DNA from: CAVUAN01 sp963739435
GTDB taxonomy: Bacteria; Acidobacteriota; Thermoanaerobaculia; UBA5066; Gp7-AA6
Reading direction: 5' to 3'
Assembly: GCA_963739435.1 (NCBI GenBank)
Contig: CAVUAN010000022.1
Span: 124,001 to 188,000, forward strand
DNA: 64,000 bases
Shown here: in pieces, positions 40,479 to 50,602 of the stretch
How the letters are laid out: every line of letters starts with the position of its first letter
How positions within the stretch are numbered: position 1 is the first letter of the stretch
Position numbers and translations under genes: made by a program
Notes under the pieces: generated by a model
Database searches by the model: none
What the model was told of the DNA's origin: nothing
The model's input: the letters and a program-made list of their open reading frames with translations, nothing else

Positions 40479-40644
40479 CCTGTCGCGCCGCTCGGTTGCA
40501 CTGCGCGTTGCGTTACACTCGTACATCACGGTAAACGCCATGTTAACGGCGTCCCGCAGTTGACGCGTCGGTCTCCCAAGAGGGCCGCTTTGTCGGCGCC
40601 AAGGATCGCGAAAGCGCTTACCAAAGCTTGAAGAGGATCCCTCG

Positions 40645-42490
40645 ATGATGTTGTCATCCCATTCCGTTCGCCCCGTCTCGGCCCGCTTCCGCGCTCCGGC
40701 GAATCTCGGCGCGCTGCCGCAATGGCGGCTCGACGATCTCTACGAGGGCATGGATTCGCCGCGCTTCGCGGCCGATCTCAGCGCGCGCCGAGCAGGACGC
40801 CAAACAATTCTCGAAGACCTATCGCGGCAAGCTGGCGGCGCTCGCCGATTCGGAGCAGCGGCGGCGAGCTTCTCGCCGAGTGCGGTCAAGACCTATGAGG
40901 CGCTGCAGGACTTGATCGGCCGCGTCATCGTCCTACGCCTCGCTGCTCTACGCCGCCGACACGAGCGACCCCGCGCGCGCCAAGTTTCTATGGCGACGCG
41001 CACGAGCGGGTCACCGCGCTCTCCGGCGATCTGCTGTTCTTCGAACTCGAACTCAATCGGCATCGACGACTCCGCGCTTGCAGGCCGCTATGGCGGCGCC
41101 CGCGCTCGGCCATTACCGCCCCTGGCTCGAGGACATCCGCAAGGAAAAGCCGCATCAGCTCGCCGACGAGATCGAGCAGCTGTTTCTCGAAAAGTCGATT
41201 AGCGGCGCCGCCGCCTGGAACCGGCTGTTCGACGACACGATGGCGGCGCTGCGTTTCGATTTCGAAGGCGAAAGCCTGACGCTCGAGCCGCTGCTCGGCA
41301 AGCTGCAGGATCCGGACGAAAAGAAGCGCGAGGCGGCGGCGAACGCGCTCGCGACGACGCTTGGCGCGAACCTGCGGCTCTTCGCGCTCGTCACCAACAC
41401 GCTCGCCAAGGACAAGGAAATCTCGGACCGCTGGCGCAAGTTCGGGGACGTCGCCGACTCGCGCCACCTCGCCAATCGCGTCGAGCGCGAGGTCGTCGAG
41501 GCGCTGGTCGCGGCGGTGACGGAGGCCTATCCGCGCCTCTCGCATCGCTATTACGCGCTGAAGGCCCGCTGGTTCGGCAAGGAGCGGCTCGACCACTGGG
41601 ATCGCAATGCGCCGTTGCCCGACGCTCCGCCGCGCGTTTTCACCTGGGAGGCGGCGCGCGACACGGTGCTCGACGCCTATCGCGGTTTCTCGCCGCGCAT
41701 GGCCGACATCGCGCGGCGGTTCTTCGACGAGGGCTGGATCGACGCGCCGGTGCGGCCGGGCAAGGCGCCGGGCGCCTTCGCGCATCCGACGACGCCGTCG
41801 GCGCATCCCTACGTGCTCGTCAATTATCTCGGCAAGCCGCGCGACGTGACGACGCTCGCGCACGAACTCGGCCACGGCGTCCATCAGGTGCTGGCCGGCG
41901 CCAACGGCGCGCTGATGGCGCCGACGCCGCTGACGCTCGCCGAAACCGCCTCGGTGTTCGGCGAAATGCTGACGTTCCGCTCGCTGCTCGCCGCCACCGC
42001 CGATCCGGCCGAGCGCAAGTCGATGCTGGCGTCCAAGGTCGAGGACATGCTCAACACCGTCGTGCGGCAGATCGCCTTCTACAAGTTCGAGCGTCTCGTC
42101 CATCTCGAGCGCCGCAACGGGCGAGCTGACGGCCGAGCGGATCGGCCAATTGTGGATGAGCGTGCAGAGCGAGAGCCTCGGCCCCGCGATCGAGCTGAAG
42201 GCCGGGCTACGAGACCTATTGGGCCTATATCGGCCATTTCATCCATTCGCCGTTCTATGTCTATGCCTATGCGTTCGGCGATTGCCTGGTCAATTCGCTC
42301 TACGGCGTCTACGAGCGCTCGCGCGAAGGCTTCGCGGAGCGCTATCTCGCGATGCTCGTCCGCCGGCGGCTCCAAGTCCTATTCGGAATTCCTCGCGCCG
42401 TTCGGTCTCGACGCGCGCGATCCCGCCTTCTGGGGCATCGGCCTGTCGGTGATCGAGCGGATGATCGGCGAACTGGAGGCGATGGGGTAG
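40645..42490 (+). CDS. pepF: Oligoendopeptidase F, M3 family (frameshifted)
   Basis: Zinc metallopeptidase hydrolysing short peptides in the cytoplasm, about 615 codons. The N-terminus reads LGALPQWRLDDLYEGMDSPR. Middle segments are KPHQLADEIEQLFLEKSISG and FDDTMAALRFDFEGESLTLE. The catalytic site is TTLAHELGHGVHQVLAGANG, with the downstream glutamate in LTLAETASVFGEMLTF. The end SEFLAPFGLDARDPAFWGIG then VIERMIGELEAM is typical. Shifts cluster at 40,790-41,060 and at 42,118, 42,210 and 42,365. The clean middle frame shows the enzyme is intact apart from single-base shifts. Confidence 0.9.
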
Positions 42491-42628
42491 CAGGGGTGGC
42501 GCCGCGCAAGTCCCCGCGGGTCACATTCTGCACCTAAATCCTGCACGGGGAAACGCGACAATATGAGCGGCGGTCCGGCGCTCAAAAGTCTTGAATTCCG
42601 CACAAGGCCGGCGGTTGCGAGACGGTGG

Positions 42629-43432
42629 TCAGTCAAGCGAAGAGCGAGGTTGGCCCGGAGGGTTCAGAATTGCACGTCTCGCCGAATGTTCCGAGAGCGC
42701 GCTCCGGCTCGGGCGCTCTGCAAGATTTCGTGGAAGGCGCATTTTTTGCCCAGAAAGCTCGCCATATTCGCCTTCGCGGAGGCTTGGAGCGAGCAGAATC
42801 GCAGATGAATCTGGGTCCACTGCAATTAGTCCACAATCAAACAGTGTGTGAAGGTCTGCTCGAAGAAGCAGTCCATTGGACATCGCGTTCGTCTCGGGGC
42901 CGCGATATGGGTAGATGTGCGATGCTTCAAGAACATCTAGAACACCACAGCCGGTGATTGCGCATCGCCCGTCGCAAGCCACGACGAGCGCGTCCCGAAA
43001 TTTACTCTGGCCACGGCGTTGTGTGATCGAGCCAAGAATTCGGTGGCGCGCGTCTTGAATGTTAACGGGATCGAAACTCTCGTCATCAGCCACAGACGAC
43101 GGAATAAGATGCGTCCCTCCCCGAGTTTGATCCTCGGCTGCTTTGCCTTCACGAAATTCGGAATAGGCCGTCAAAGCTGCGCGATAGGCCGGAAACAAAG
43201 TTGAAAGCCTTACACCTTCTCTTGGCCGCAATTTCGAGGGGTTAGGTCTCCCAGCAAACTCGTCATTCTTAGAATATTTTAGAGTCGAACGGATTGATGC
43301 GAACCGATCAGAATTGTAGGCGGCATCCAAATCGCCGTAGGCAGTCTCTATCCGGCGTGCATCCGACAGAAGAGTCCTCGCATTGGACTCCCCCTTGTGC
43401 AGATTCGGCCATTCTTTGAAAGCGGCTCTCAT
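42629..43432 (-). CDS. HNH endonuclease-domain protein (possible accessory gene)
   Basis: A 267 aa single-frame protein. The C-terminal half holds an HNH_2-like nuclease domain: ACDGRCAITGCGVLDVLEAS with SHIYPYRGPETNAMSNGLLL and RADLHTLFDCGLIAVD. The N-terminal part (PNLHKGESNARTLLSDARRI, AYNSDRFASIRSTLKYSKND) is not recognised. The base composition is visibly more AT-rich than in flanking genes. Neither a methyltransferase nor a specificity gene is adjacent, so a restriction role is not shown. It could be an acquired defence-type or orphan nuclease. Confidence 0.7.
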   Translation of the reverse strand: MRAAFKEWPNLHKGESNARTLLSDARRIETAYGDLDAAYNSDRFASIRSTLKYSKNDEFAGRPNPSKLRPREGVRLSTLFPAYRAALTAYSEFREGKAAEDQTRGGTHLIPSSVADDESFDPVNIQDARHRILGSITQRRGQSKFRDALVVACDGRCAITGCGVLDVLEASHIYPYRGPETNAMSNGLLLRADLHTLFDCGLIAVDPDSSAILLAPSLREGEYGELSGQKMRLPRNLAERPSRSALSEHSARRAILNPPGQPRSSLD

Positions 43433-43736
43433 CCTGGTCGGTCCTCGTTGAAGGGTTCAGTTGCAATGGCGGCTTAAGCGGCGCTTGCGCTTATCGCATC
43501 GTTGGATTCGGCTTCGACCCGTCCGTGACCCCGTTTGGCGGATTTCTTGCCACTGCAGTAGTGCCGGAAATTCGAGCGGGCGCCCGCGACCGGGTCATAG
43601 TCGGGAAAATTGACCTTCCGCGTCTCGATTGCTCGGTCGGCTGCAACCGGACGGCGCGCGCCCTATATCTCCGGGACCGGCCGCGGGCTAAGAGCCGAGG
43701 CTGCGGCCGCCAACCCTTAGGACAGGATTCTCGCCT
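43433..43736. other. Intergenic region without a recognised gene
   Basis: About 300 bases between the divergent HNH and AarF genes. The only open frame on the plus strand (43525-43740, 71 codons) resembles nothing I know and runs into the AarF start. The region probably holds the promoters of both genes; no clear operator or hairpin was seen. Confidence 0.4.
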
Positions 43737-45103
43737 TTGACCCGTGACGACGAAGCCAATCGCCTGAGCGCCCGCGCGACGCGCTATGCGCGACTCGGCG
43801 TCAATGCGGGCGCGCTTGCCGCGCGCGTCGGCGTCAACCGACTGCGCGGCGGGACGCGGGAGGCGGACGCCAAGGCGCTGGCGTCGGCGTTGGGCTCGTT
43901 GAAGGGCCCGATGATGAAGGTCGCGCAGATGCTGACGACCATCCCGGACGCGCTGCCCGCGGACTTCGCGAGCGAGTTGATGCGGCTGCAGTCGCAGGCG
44001 CCGCCGATGGGGCCGGCCTTCGTGCGCCGCCGCATGCAGGCCGAACTCGGGCCTGACTGGCGCGAGCGGTTCTCCGACTTCGATTTCAAGCCCGCCGCGG
44101 CGGCCTCGCTCGGGCAGGTGCATCGGGCGACGAGCCTCGAAGGCGAGCCGCTCGCCTGCAAGCTGCAATATCCCGAGATGGCTTCGGCGGTCGAAACCGA
44201 CCTGTCGCAGCTCGACTTCCTGTTCTCGCTTCGCCGCCGGATCGGCGCGGCGATCGACACGCGCGAAATCGCGCGCGAGATCAGGGCGCGGGTGCGCGAG
44301 GAACTCGACTATGAGCGCGAGGCGAAGATCGCGCGGCTCTACCGGCTCATGCTCGCCGACCGGCCGTTCGTGCGCGTGCCGCGAGTCGAGGAGAGCCTCT
44401 CGACGCGGCGCCTGCTCACGCTGCAATGGCTGGAGGGCGAGCCGCTCGTCGCTTTCGAGAACGCCGCGCAGGAGGCGCGCGACGCGATTGCGGTCGGCCT
44501 GTTCGAAGCCTGGTGGCGGCCGTTCCTTCGCTATGGGATCATCCACGGCGATCCGCATCTCGGCAATTACACGGTCGTCGCTTCGGGGCAGGGCGAGAAG
44601 CGCGCCGTCGAAGGGATCAATCTCTTCGACTACGGCTGCGTGCGGATTTTTCCGATGCGTTTTGTGCACGGAGTCGTCGAGCTCTACCATGCGCTGAGGG
44701 CCAATGACGACGCGCGGGTCGCGCATGCCTACGCGATGTGGGGATTTCCCAAGCTCACGCGCGGGACGGCGGAGGCCATGACCATCTGGGCGCGCTTCAT
44801 GTGCGGCCCCATTCTCGACGACCGGGTGCGCAGCGCCGCCGACGGCGTGAAGCCATCGGAATACGGACGCAAGGAGATCGGCGCCGTCATGCGGGCTTTG
44901 AGGGCCGAGGGCGGGGGCTCGTCGTGCCGCGCGAATTCGTGTTTCTGGAGCGGGCGACGATCGGCCTCGGCGCGGCCTTCCTGCGCCTCGGCGCGCGGCT
45001 CAATTTTCACCGGATGTACGAGGACGCCATCGCCGGCTTCGACGAGGCGACGATCGCGCGCCGCCAGGCCGCGGCGCTGGCGGCGGTGGGGTTCGAGGCG
45101 TAA
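43737..45103 (+). CDS. AarF/UbiB-family (ABC1) atypical kinase (one frameshift)
   Basis: ADCK/UbiB-like kinase-fold ATPase, a family linked to ubiquinone synthesis and lipid handling. About 455 codons. The start taken is TTG at 43737. Family signatures are the KxGQ-type motif LGSLKGPMMKVAQMLTTIPD, AAASLGQVHRAT, the catalytic-lysine strand LACKLQYPEM, RVREELDYEREAKIARLYR, and the catalytic loop GIIHGDPHLGNYTVV with metal-binding INLFDYGCVR. One base shift near 44,910 separates it from the C-terminus VPREFVFLERATIGLGAAFL. pobA follows on the same strand. Confidence 0.87.
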
Positions 45104-45180
45104 GGCGGAGCGCGCGCTCCGACGGCGCGACCGGTCAGATGCGGGCGCGGCGCCGTTCGGCCGGGCAAGGAACGGACAGC

Positions 45181-46359
45181 ATGGAGCGCACTCAAGTCGC
45201 GATCATCGGCGGGGGGCCGGCGGGCCTGCTTTTGTCCCACATGCTGCATCGTCGCGGGATCGAAAGCGTCGTGCTCGAGCGGCAGACCAAGGCGCATGTG
45301 CTCAAGCGCATTCGCGCCGGGGTTCTCGAATACGGCTCGGTCAAGCTGTTGCGCGACGCCGGCGTCGGCGAAAGGATGGACCGCGAAGGTCAGGCGCACG
45401 ACGGGAGCTGGATCGCGTGGCAGAACCGCGAGCCGTTTCTGATCGACACGAAGAAACACACCGGCAAGCCGATGTGGTCGCACGGCCAGACGGCGATCAC
45501 CGAGGAACTCTACCGGGTGCGCGAGCGCGATGGCGGCCGCATCGTCGAGGAGGCGCAAAGCGTCCGGCTCCATGATGTGACCAGCGACGCGCCGAAGGTG
45601 ACCTACGAGAAGGATGGCCGGCCGGAGACGCTCCAGTGCGACTTCATCGCCGGCTGCGACGGGTTCCATGGCGTCTCGCGCCAGAGCATTCCCAAAGACG
45701 CGCTCCGGACCTTCGAACGCGCCTATCCCTTCGGCTGGCTCGGAATCATGTCGGAGACGCCGCCGGTTGGAGGCATCATATACGCCCGGCACGACCGCGG
45801 CTTCGCTCTCGCATCGCAGCGCAGTCCGATGCTGAGCCGCTACTACATCCAATGCGGCGTCGATACCCGGATCGACGACTGGCCGGACGAGCGCTTCTGG
45901 GGCGAGCTCAAGCGCCGATTCCCGCCCGAAATCGCAGGCAAGATCGTGACCGGCCCCTCAATCGAGAAGTCGATTGCGCCGCTCAGGAGTTTCGTCGCCG
46001 AGCCGATGCGCTATGGCCGGCTTTTCCTTGCCGGCGACGCTGCGCACATCGTCCCGCCGACCGGGGCGAAAGGCCTGAATCTCGCGATCTCCGACGTGTT
46101 CTATCTTGAGCGCGCGTTTGCGGCGCATTTTCTAAAACGGGACGACCGCTATCTCGAGAGTTATTCGGACATGGCGCTCCGACGCGTGTGGGCGTCAGAG
46201 CGCTTCTCCTGGTGGCTGACCAAATTGCTGCACGTCTTTCCCGATGATGACGCGTTCGAGACCCGGATCAAGCTCAGCGAATTCGATCATCTCCAGCGAT
46301 CAAAGCACGCTGCGGCCGCGGTCGCCGAACAATATGCCGGATTGCCGTTCGAGGGGTAA
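45181..46359 (+). CDS. pobA: 4-hydroxybenzoate 3-monooxygenase
   Basis: FAD- and NADPH-dependent hydroxylation of 4-hydroxybenzoate to protocatechuate. It is 392 aa compared with 394 in the reference enzyme. ATG 45181 gives MERTQVAIIGGGPAGLLLSH (FAD dinucleotide motif). LKRIRAGVLEYGSVKLL, a DG-type motif FIAGCDGFHGVSR and FLAGDAAHIVPPTGAKGLNL follow. The gene is free of shifts although its neighbours are not. No pobR regulator or pca genes are adjacent. Next to a UbiB-like kinase a link to aromatic or quinone precursor metabolism is possible but unproven. Confidence 0.93.
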   Translation: MERTQVAIIGGGPAGLLLSHMLHRRGIESVVLERQTKAHVLKRIRAGVLEYGSVKLLRDAGVGERMDREGQAHDGSWIAWQNREPFLIDTKKHTGKPMWSHGQTAITEELYRVRERDGGRIVEEAQSVRLHDVTSDAPKVTYEKDGRPETLQCDFIAGCDGFHGVSRQSIPKDALRTFERAYPFGWLGIMSETPPVGGIIYARHDRGFALASQRSPMLSRYYIQCGVDTRIDDWPDERFWGELKRRFPPEIAGKIVTGPSIEKSIAPLRSFVAEPMRYGRLFLAGDAAHIVPPTGAKGLNLAISDVFYLERAFAAHFLKRDDRYLESYSDMALRRVWASERFSWWLTKLLHVFPDDDAFETRIKLSEFDHLQRSKHAAAAVAEQYAGLPFEG

Positions 46360-46583
46360 GCGTCCCCTCGGGAAAGTGGGTGGAGGCGCCGCAATTGATC
46401 CAGGCTGACGACCCATTGGGGCTCAGATCTCGCAGACGTGTTTGCCTTCAATGCGAAACGGTCCGTCGTGATCAGCGCAGTAACCAGTTGTGAAGTTGTT
46501 GGAGATTTTTCGCTGGCGAGATACAAATTTTGGAGGTCAGCGGGGCGGGAACCTCGCTCATTGCACCGAACGGATTTCTGCCG

Positions 46584-46883
46584 ATGGAGCCGAACCAAGT
46601 CGCCTTCTATCTCGGCGTTGCAATCATTCTTTTCGGGCTCGGCGTTTGGATTTTTTGGCCGCCGGCCCCGACGACAGAAAACAAGATCAAATTTCTTGGA
46701 CTCGAAGTCACCCTAAATACGCAAGCCTTCGTTGTCGTAACGTTCGGTATCGTTTTGATCCTCCTAAGCAGCCTGCTGCGGGGCTCAGCTCCTGTAGCTG
46801 TGCCCCATGTTGAACAAAATTCTGGTCTATCGAAGTCAGTCAGAGAATTACTGCGGATCGGGGCGCACAATCGAACTTGGTGA
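46584..46883 (+). CDS. Hypothetical two-span membrane protein in AT-rich DNA, probably longer
   Basis: ATG 46584 opens QVAFYLGVAIILFGLGVWIF and, after a polar stretch, AFVVVTFGIVLILLSSLLRG, two membrane helices. The frame closes at 46883. A second frame from 46,807 to about 47,125 looks coding-like and hydrophilic (YSVHFDFTRGIEKIDLHACG, SLKYVYLVDGQMDRTSNRLY), so a frameshift near 46,830-46,870 may split one protein of about 180 residues. The region is clearly lower in GC than its neighbours. I do not recognise the family. An accessory or transferred gene is likely. Confidence 0.45.
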   Translation: MEPNQVAFYLGVAIILFGLGVWIFWPPAPTTENKIKFLGLEVTLNTQAFVVVTFGIVLILLSSLLRGSAPVAVPHVEQNSGLSKSVRELLRIGAHNRTW

Positions 46884-47224
46884 GCAAACTGGATTTGACG
46901 GAACGCCATATAGTGTACATTTTGACTTCACACGGGGCATTGAGAAGATCGATCTACACGCTTGTGGACGTGAGGTTTGGGTTTCAAAAAATAGCTTGAA
47001 ATATGTGTATCTCGTGGATGGACAAATGGACAGAACCTCGAATCGCCTGTACATCGAAAACTCTGACGGAACGTTGCGTTTCAGGAACTCGATAGACAGC
47101 ACAAGCTCAATCAAGGAACTTGACGGCCGCCGAGGAGCCGCACGGACGAATCGCCCCCTTCCGGCACGCTCTGCGGTCGCCCTGGCGATTGTATCGTTAT
47201 CGCCGAGGTTGCCGCGCACGCTCC

Positions 47225-47431
47225 TCAGCTCCAGTTCATCGGCGGTGGCAGCGACAATGAAGGCGACGCCGAGTTGCGTGGTGACGAGGCCCGTGAGCGC
47301 GCCGATCGCGTAGAGCGCCTGCCCGCCCACGATGCTGGCGGACCGCCTCGGAATGTGGGGCTGGCGGTCTCTCGTTTGCTATCTCCGCGCGTTCGGCGAA
47401 ATGCGGGCGGATCGAAGGCGCCGATGGCCAT
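47225..47431 (-). CDS. Hypothetical fragment with one membrane span (frameshifted)
   Basis: The frame starting at 47431 reads MAIGAFDPPAFRRTRGD. After a probable shift near 47,345 another frame gives GGQALYAIGALTGLVTTQLG then VAFIVAATADELELRS, a single hydrophobic span. It lies immediately downstream of the TMEM175-like gene on the same strand, and its helix resembles the last helices of that family, so it may be a remnant paralogue or a mis-read extension. The function is unknown and the boundaries are weak. Confidence 0.3.
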   Translation of the reverse strand: MAIGAFDPPAFRRTRGDSKRETASPTFRGGPPASWAGRRSTRSARSRASSPRNSASPSLSLPPPMNWS

Positions 47432-47447
47432 CCCGCTCTGAAGGCGC

Positions 47448-48078
47448 CTAAAGGCGCGACAGGATCGGCAGCCTCGGCGCGAACGCGTAGTTGAGCTGGA
47501 TGAGGATGATCAGCGCGATCCCGAGCGGCACGCTCACGAGGCCGAGCAGCGCGCCGAACTCCATAGAGGGACTGGGCGACAATGACTTCGTCTTCGAAAA
47601 GCGCCTGTGAGCTCCCTGGGCGTGTCATCCCGGATGAGCTTCGCCCGTTCGGCACAAGCCCAGGTGACATAGACGGCCACGCCGAGCAGGACGATGTTCA
47701 GCCAGTAAATGACGAACGCGGTGCGGTAGGTGAAGAAATCGGCCAAGAGCCGGGTCGTGAACGGCAGGACGGTGATGATCGCGAGAAACGTCAGGTGCAG
47801 CCATGTCAGGTCGCGGTTCGAGCGCGCGAGGTGGCTGAGCTGCGTCTGCTGGGCGACCCAGAAGATGCCAAGCGTGAGCAGGCTGAGAAGCCAGGGCATG
47901 AGCCTGTGCGACGAGGCGATGAGCGCGCTGAACAATTCAGCCTCCGAGTGGATGTCGGCAGGCTCGGGCGAGCGGAAATCGAGCACCAGCACCGTCGCCG
48001 CAAAGGCGAAAATGCCGTCGCTGAGGGCCTCGATGCGGCCGACGTCGCCGCCGGCGAAATGATTGTAGTGCCTCTCCA
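47448..48078 (-). CDS. TMEM175-family (DUF1211) potassium channel-like membrane protein (frameshifted)
   Basis: The family hallmark RIEALSDGIFAFAATVLVLD, the pore-lining first helix of TMEM175 channels, lies near the N-terminus. Further helices are LMPWLLSLLTLGIFWVAQQT, THLTFLAIITVLPFTTRLLA-like and FVIYWLNIVLLGVAVYVTWA. After a shift near 47,555 the last helices read FGALLGLVSVPLGIALIILI and end APRLPILSRL. The length of about 210 codons equals bacterial homologues. The probable start is GTG at 48078, 33 bases after the engB stop. Confidence 0.78.
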
Positions 48079-48111
48079 CGGAGCGACCATCGCAATGGAC
48101 GGCGCGCGAGG

Positions 48112-48782
48112 TCAACCGGCAGAGGCTGTTCTCCATGCGCTGCGCTCGGCGATGAGCCTCGCGATATGGGCGCGCAAGTCCGCGACGCTGTCGCCGTCCC
48201 GCGCCGATGTGAACAGAACTTCGGGGAACGCGGCGACATGTTTCCTCAGGGCCTCCAGGGTCGAAGCCACGCGCGCGCTCTGATCGGCCGATTTCACTTC
48301 GTCGCGCTTGGTCAGGACCACCGCGTAAGAGACCGCGGCGGCGTCGAGCATGCGCATCGTCTCGTGATCGTTTTCCTTCAGCCCGTGTCTGCCGTCGACG
48401 AGCACGAAGACGCGCATGAGCGAGGGACGACCGCGCAGATAATCTCGCGCGAGCTTCCCCAGGCCGCGGATTTTTCCTTAGCGACCGCCGCATAGCCGTA
48501 GCCCGGCATGTCGACCAGCGTCGCCGCGCCGTGAAGATCGAAGAAGATGAGCTCCTGTGTGCGGCCCGGTGTGCGCGACGTGCGCGCAAGAGCGGAGCGG
48601 CCGGTCAAGGCGTTGATGAGCGAGGACTTGCCGACGTTCGACCGCCCGGCGAAGGCGACTTCGGGCGCGCCGATCGGCGGCAGCCCGTCCGAGCGCGCAG
48701 CGGCGAAGAAGAATTCGCACGGGCCGGCGAACAGCTTGCGTCCGGCCTCCGTCCAATCGACCGCCGCCTCGGGCGGGCTCAT
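48112..48782 (-). CDS. engB: Ribosome biogenesis GTP-binding protein EngB/YihA/YsxC (one frameshift)
   Basis: Essential GTPase for large-subunit assembly, about 222 codons. The start is ATG at 48782, sharing ATGA with the yidC stop. G1 is EVAFAGRSNVGKSSLINAL, G2/G3 lie in TPGRTQELIFF and LVDMPGYGYAAVAKE, and G4 is VLTKRDEVKSAD. One shift near 48,440 separates G3 from the following helix (MRVFVLVDGRHGLKENDHET). The position after yidC is the usual alphaproteobacterial arrangement. Confidence 0.92.
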
Positions 48783-50602
48783 GCGCTCGGCGTTTTCGCC
48801 GGGCTCCGGGCAAGGAGCTTGGTCAGGTTGTCCCACAGTTCGACCTTCACGCCCGCTTTGCTCATGATATAATATTGCTGGATCACCGTCAGAGTGTTGT
48901 TCCAGGTCCAGTAGATGACGAGGCCGGCCGGGAACGTCCCGAGCATGAAGGTGAAGATCACCGGCATCCACGCGAACATCGACTTCTGAACCGGATCGGC
49001 CGGCTCGGGATTCATCTTCATTTGGACGAACATCGTCACGCCCATGACGAGCGGCCAGATTCCGAGCGCGAGGAAATGGCCGAAGACCGGCAGGGCGGTC
49101 GGATCCCAGGGTATGAGGCCGAACAGCGTGAACACGTTGGTGGGATCGGGGGCGGAGAGATCCCTGATCCAGCCGAAGAACGGCGCATGCCGCATCTCGA
49201 TGGTGATGAAAATGACCTTGTAGAGCGCGAAGAACACCGGGATCTGGATCACCATCGGCAAGCAGCCGGCGACCGGATTGACCCCTTCGCGCTTGAACAG
49301 CGCCATCTGCTCCTGCTGCTGCTTGACCTTATCGTCGGGATAGAGGTCTTTGAGCGCCGCGATCTGCGGCTGAATCTTCTTCATCTTCGCCATCGAATTG
49401 TAGGAGCGATTGGCGAGCGGGAAGAAGGCGAGCTTGACGAGAACCGTGACGATGAGGATCGCGACGCCGAAATTGCCGACGCGCCTGTAAATCGCGTCGA
49501 TGAGCAGGAACAGCGGCTTGGTGATGAAATAGAACCAGCCCCAGTCGATCATTAAATCGAACTTCTTGATGCCGAGACGGGCCCCGTAATTGTCGATAGT
49601 GCTCACCTCCTTGGCGCCGGCGAAGACGCGCGTCGTCGCCTCGGCGGAGGCCCCTGGCGCAACGGTTTGTTCCGCGCCGAGGAAATCGGCCTGGTAATCC
49701 TCCGGCTGGTCGGTTCCGCGGGCCGAGAAACGCGCGTCGATCGCGGCCGTCTGTTCGGGGATGATCGCGGAGCCCCAGTATTTGTCGGTGAAGCCGAGCC
49801 AACCGCCGTCGCCCTTGTAAGCGCGCAGCTTGCCGGCGTCCTTGTCGATCGTGGCGTAGGTGACCTCCTGCACCGAACCGTCGCCGATCACGCCGACGAG
49901 GCCTTCGTGCAGCACCGAATATCCCGCGACATTCGGTTTGCCGTGCCGCAGGATGAGCGCATACGGCCTCAGCGCCACATCCGACGGGCCGCTATTGGCG
50001 ACGGAGTCCGTTACTCTGAACATATACTTGTCGTCGACTGCGATGACGCGTTTGAAGACAAGCCCGGCGCCGTTGTCCCAGGTCAGCGTCACGGGCTGCT
50101 GGGGCGTCAGCGTTTTAACGTCGGCGGTCCACAGCGTCTCGCGATTGGGCGTCTTAACGCCGCTCCCGCTCACAAACCCTGTCTCCGCCCAATAGGCGTC
50201 CGGCGCGCCGCGCGGCACGAAGAGACGGATCAGCGGGCTATTGGGGTCGATGGTCTCGTGATAGTCGCGGAGAACGAGATCGTCGAGCGCGCCGCCCCGA
50301 AGGTCGATCGAACCGCCGAGGCTCGGCGTGTCGATAGTTACCCGGGGGCTCGCCGCCAGGGCCTCATTGAGCGTAACTGGCGCCGGCGCCGCAGGCGCGG
50401 CGGGGGTCGCCGGCGCCGTCTGCGGCGCGCCCGGCCCGGCGGATGGCTCGGCCGCGGTCTTCGGGACCGGATTGTTCGCCTGGGTCTGCGCCTGATGCTC
50501 GCGCACATATTGGGGGCCGGCGTAGAAGTATTGCCACGCGGCCATCACTAGGACCGACAGCGCGATCGCGAGAAAGAGGTTCCTCGTGTCCTCGTTGTTC
50601 AT
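48779..50602 (-). CDS. yidC: Membrane protein insertase YidC
   Basis: Inserts and folds inner-membrane proteins, alone or with Sec. It is 607 aa and intact. The N-terminal anchor LFLAIALSVLVMAAWQYFYA is followed by an Ala/Pro linker, a large periplasmic beta domain (about residues 80-340), and the conserved C-terminal core with VAILIVTVLVKLAFFPLANR, YNSMAKMKKIQPQIAALKD and GVNPVAGCLPMVIQIPVFFA. It overlaps rnpA and engB by four bases each, so rpmH-rnpA-yidC-engB reads as one unit. Confidence 0.97.
   Translation of the reverse strand: MNNEDTRNLFLAIALSVLVMAAWQYFYAGPQYVREHQAQTQANNPVPKTAAEPSAGPGAPQTAPATPAAPAAPAPVTLNEALAASPRVTIDTPSLGGSIDLRGGALDDLVLRDYHETIDPNSPLIRLFVPRGAPDAYWAETGFVSGSGVKTPNRETLWTADVKTLTPQQPVTLTWDNGAGLVFKRVIAVDDKYMFRVTDSVANSGPSDVALRPYALILRHGKPNVAGYSVLHEGLVGVIGDGSVQEVTYATIDKDAGKLRAYKGDGGWLGFTDKYWGSAIIPEQTAAIDARFSARGTDQPEDYQADFLGAEQTVAPGASAEATTRVFAGAKEVSTIDNYGARLGIKKFDLMIDWGWFYFITKPLFLLIDAIYRRVGNFGVAILIVTVLVKLAFFPLANRSYNSMAKMKKIQPQIAALKDLYPDDKVKQQQEQMALFKREGVNPVAGCLPMVIQIPVFFALYKVIFITIEMRHAPFFGWIRDLSAPDPTNVFTLFGLIPWDPTALPVFGHFLALGIWPLVMGVTMFVQMKMNPEPADPVQKSMFAWMPVIFTFMLGTFPAGLVIYWTWNNTLTVIQQYYIMSKAGVKVELWDNLTKLLARSPAKTPSA

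Noticed and set aside
42629..43432. Complete restriction-modification system
   Set aside because: Only a nuclease domain is present; neighbours are pepF and an AarF kinase.
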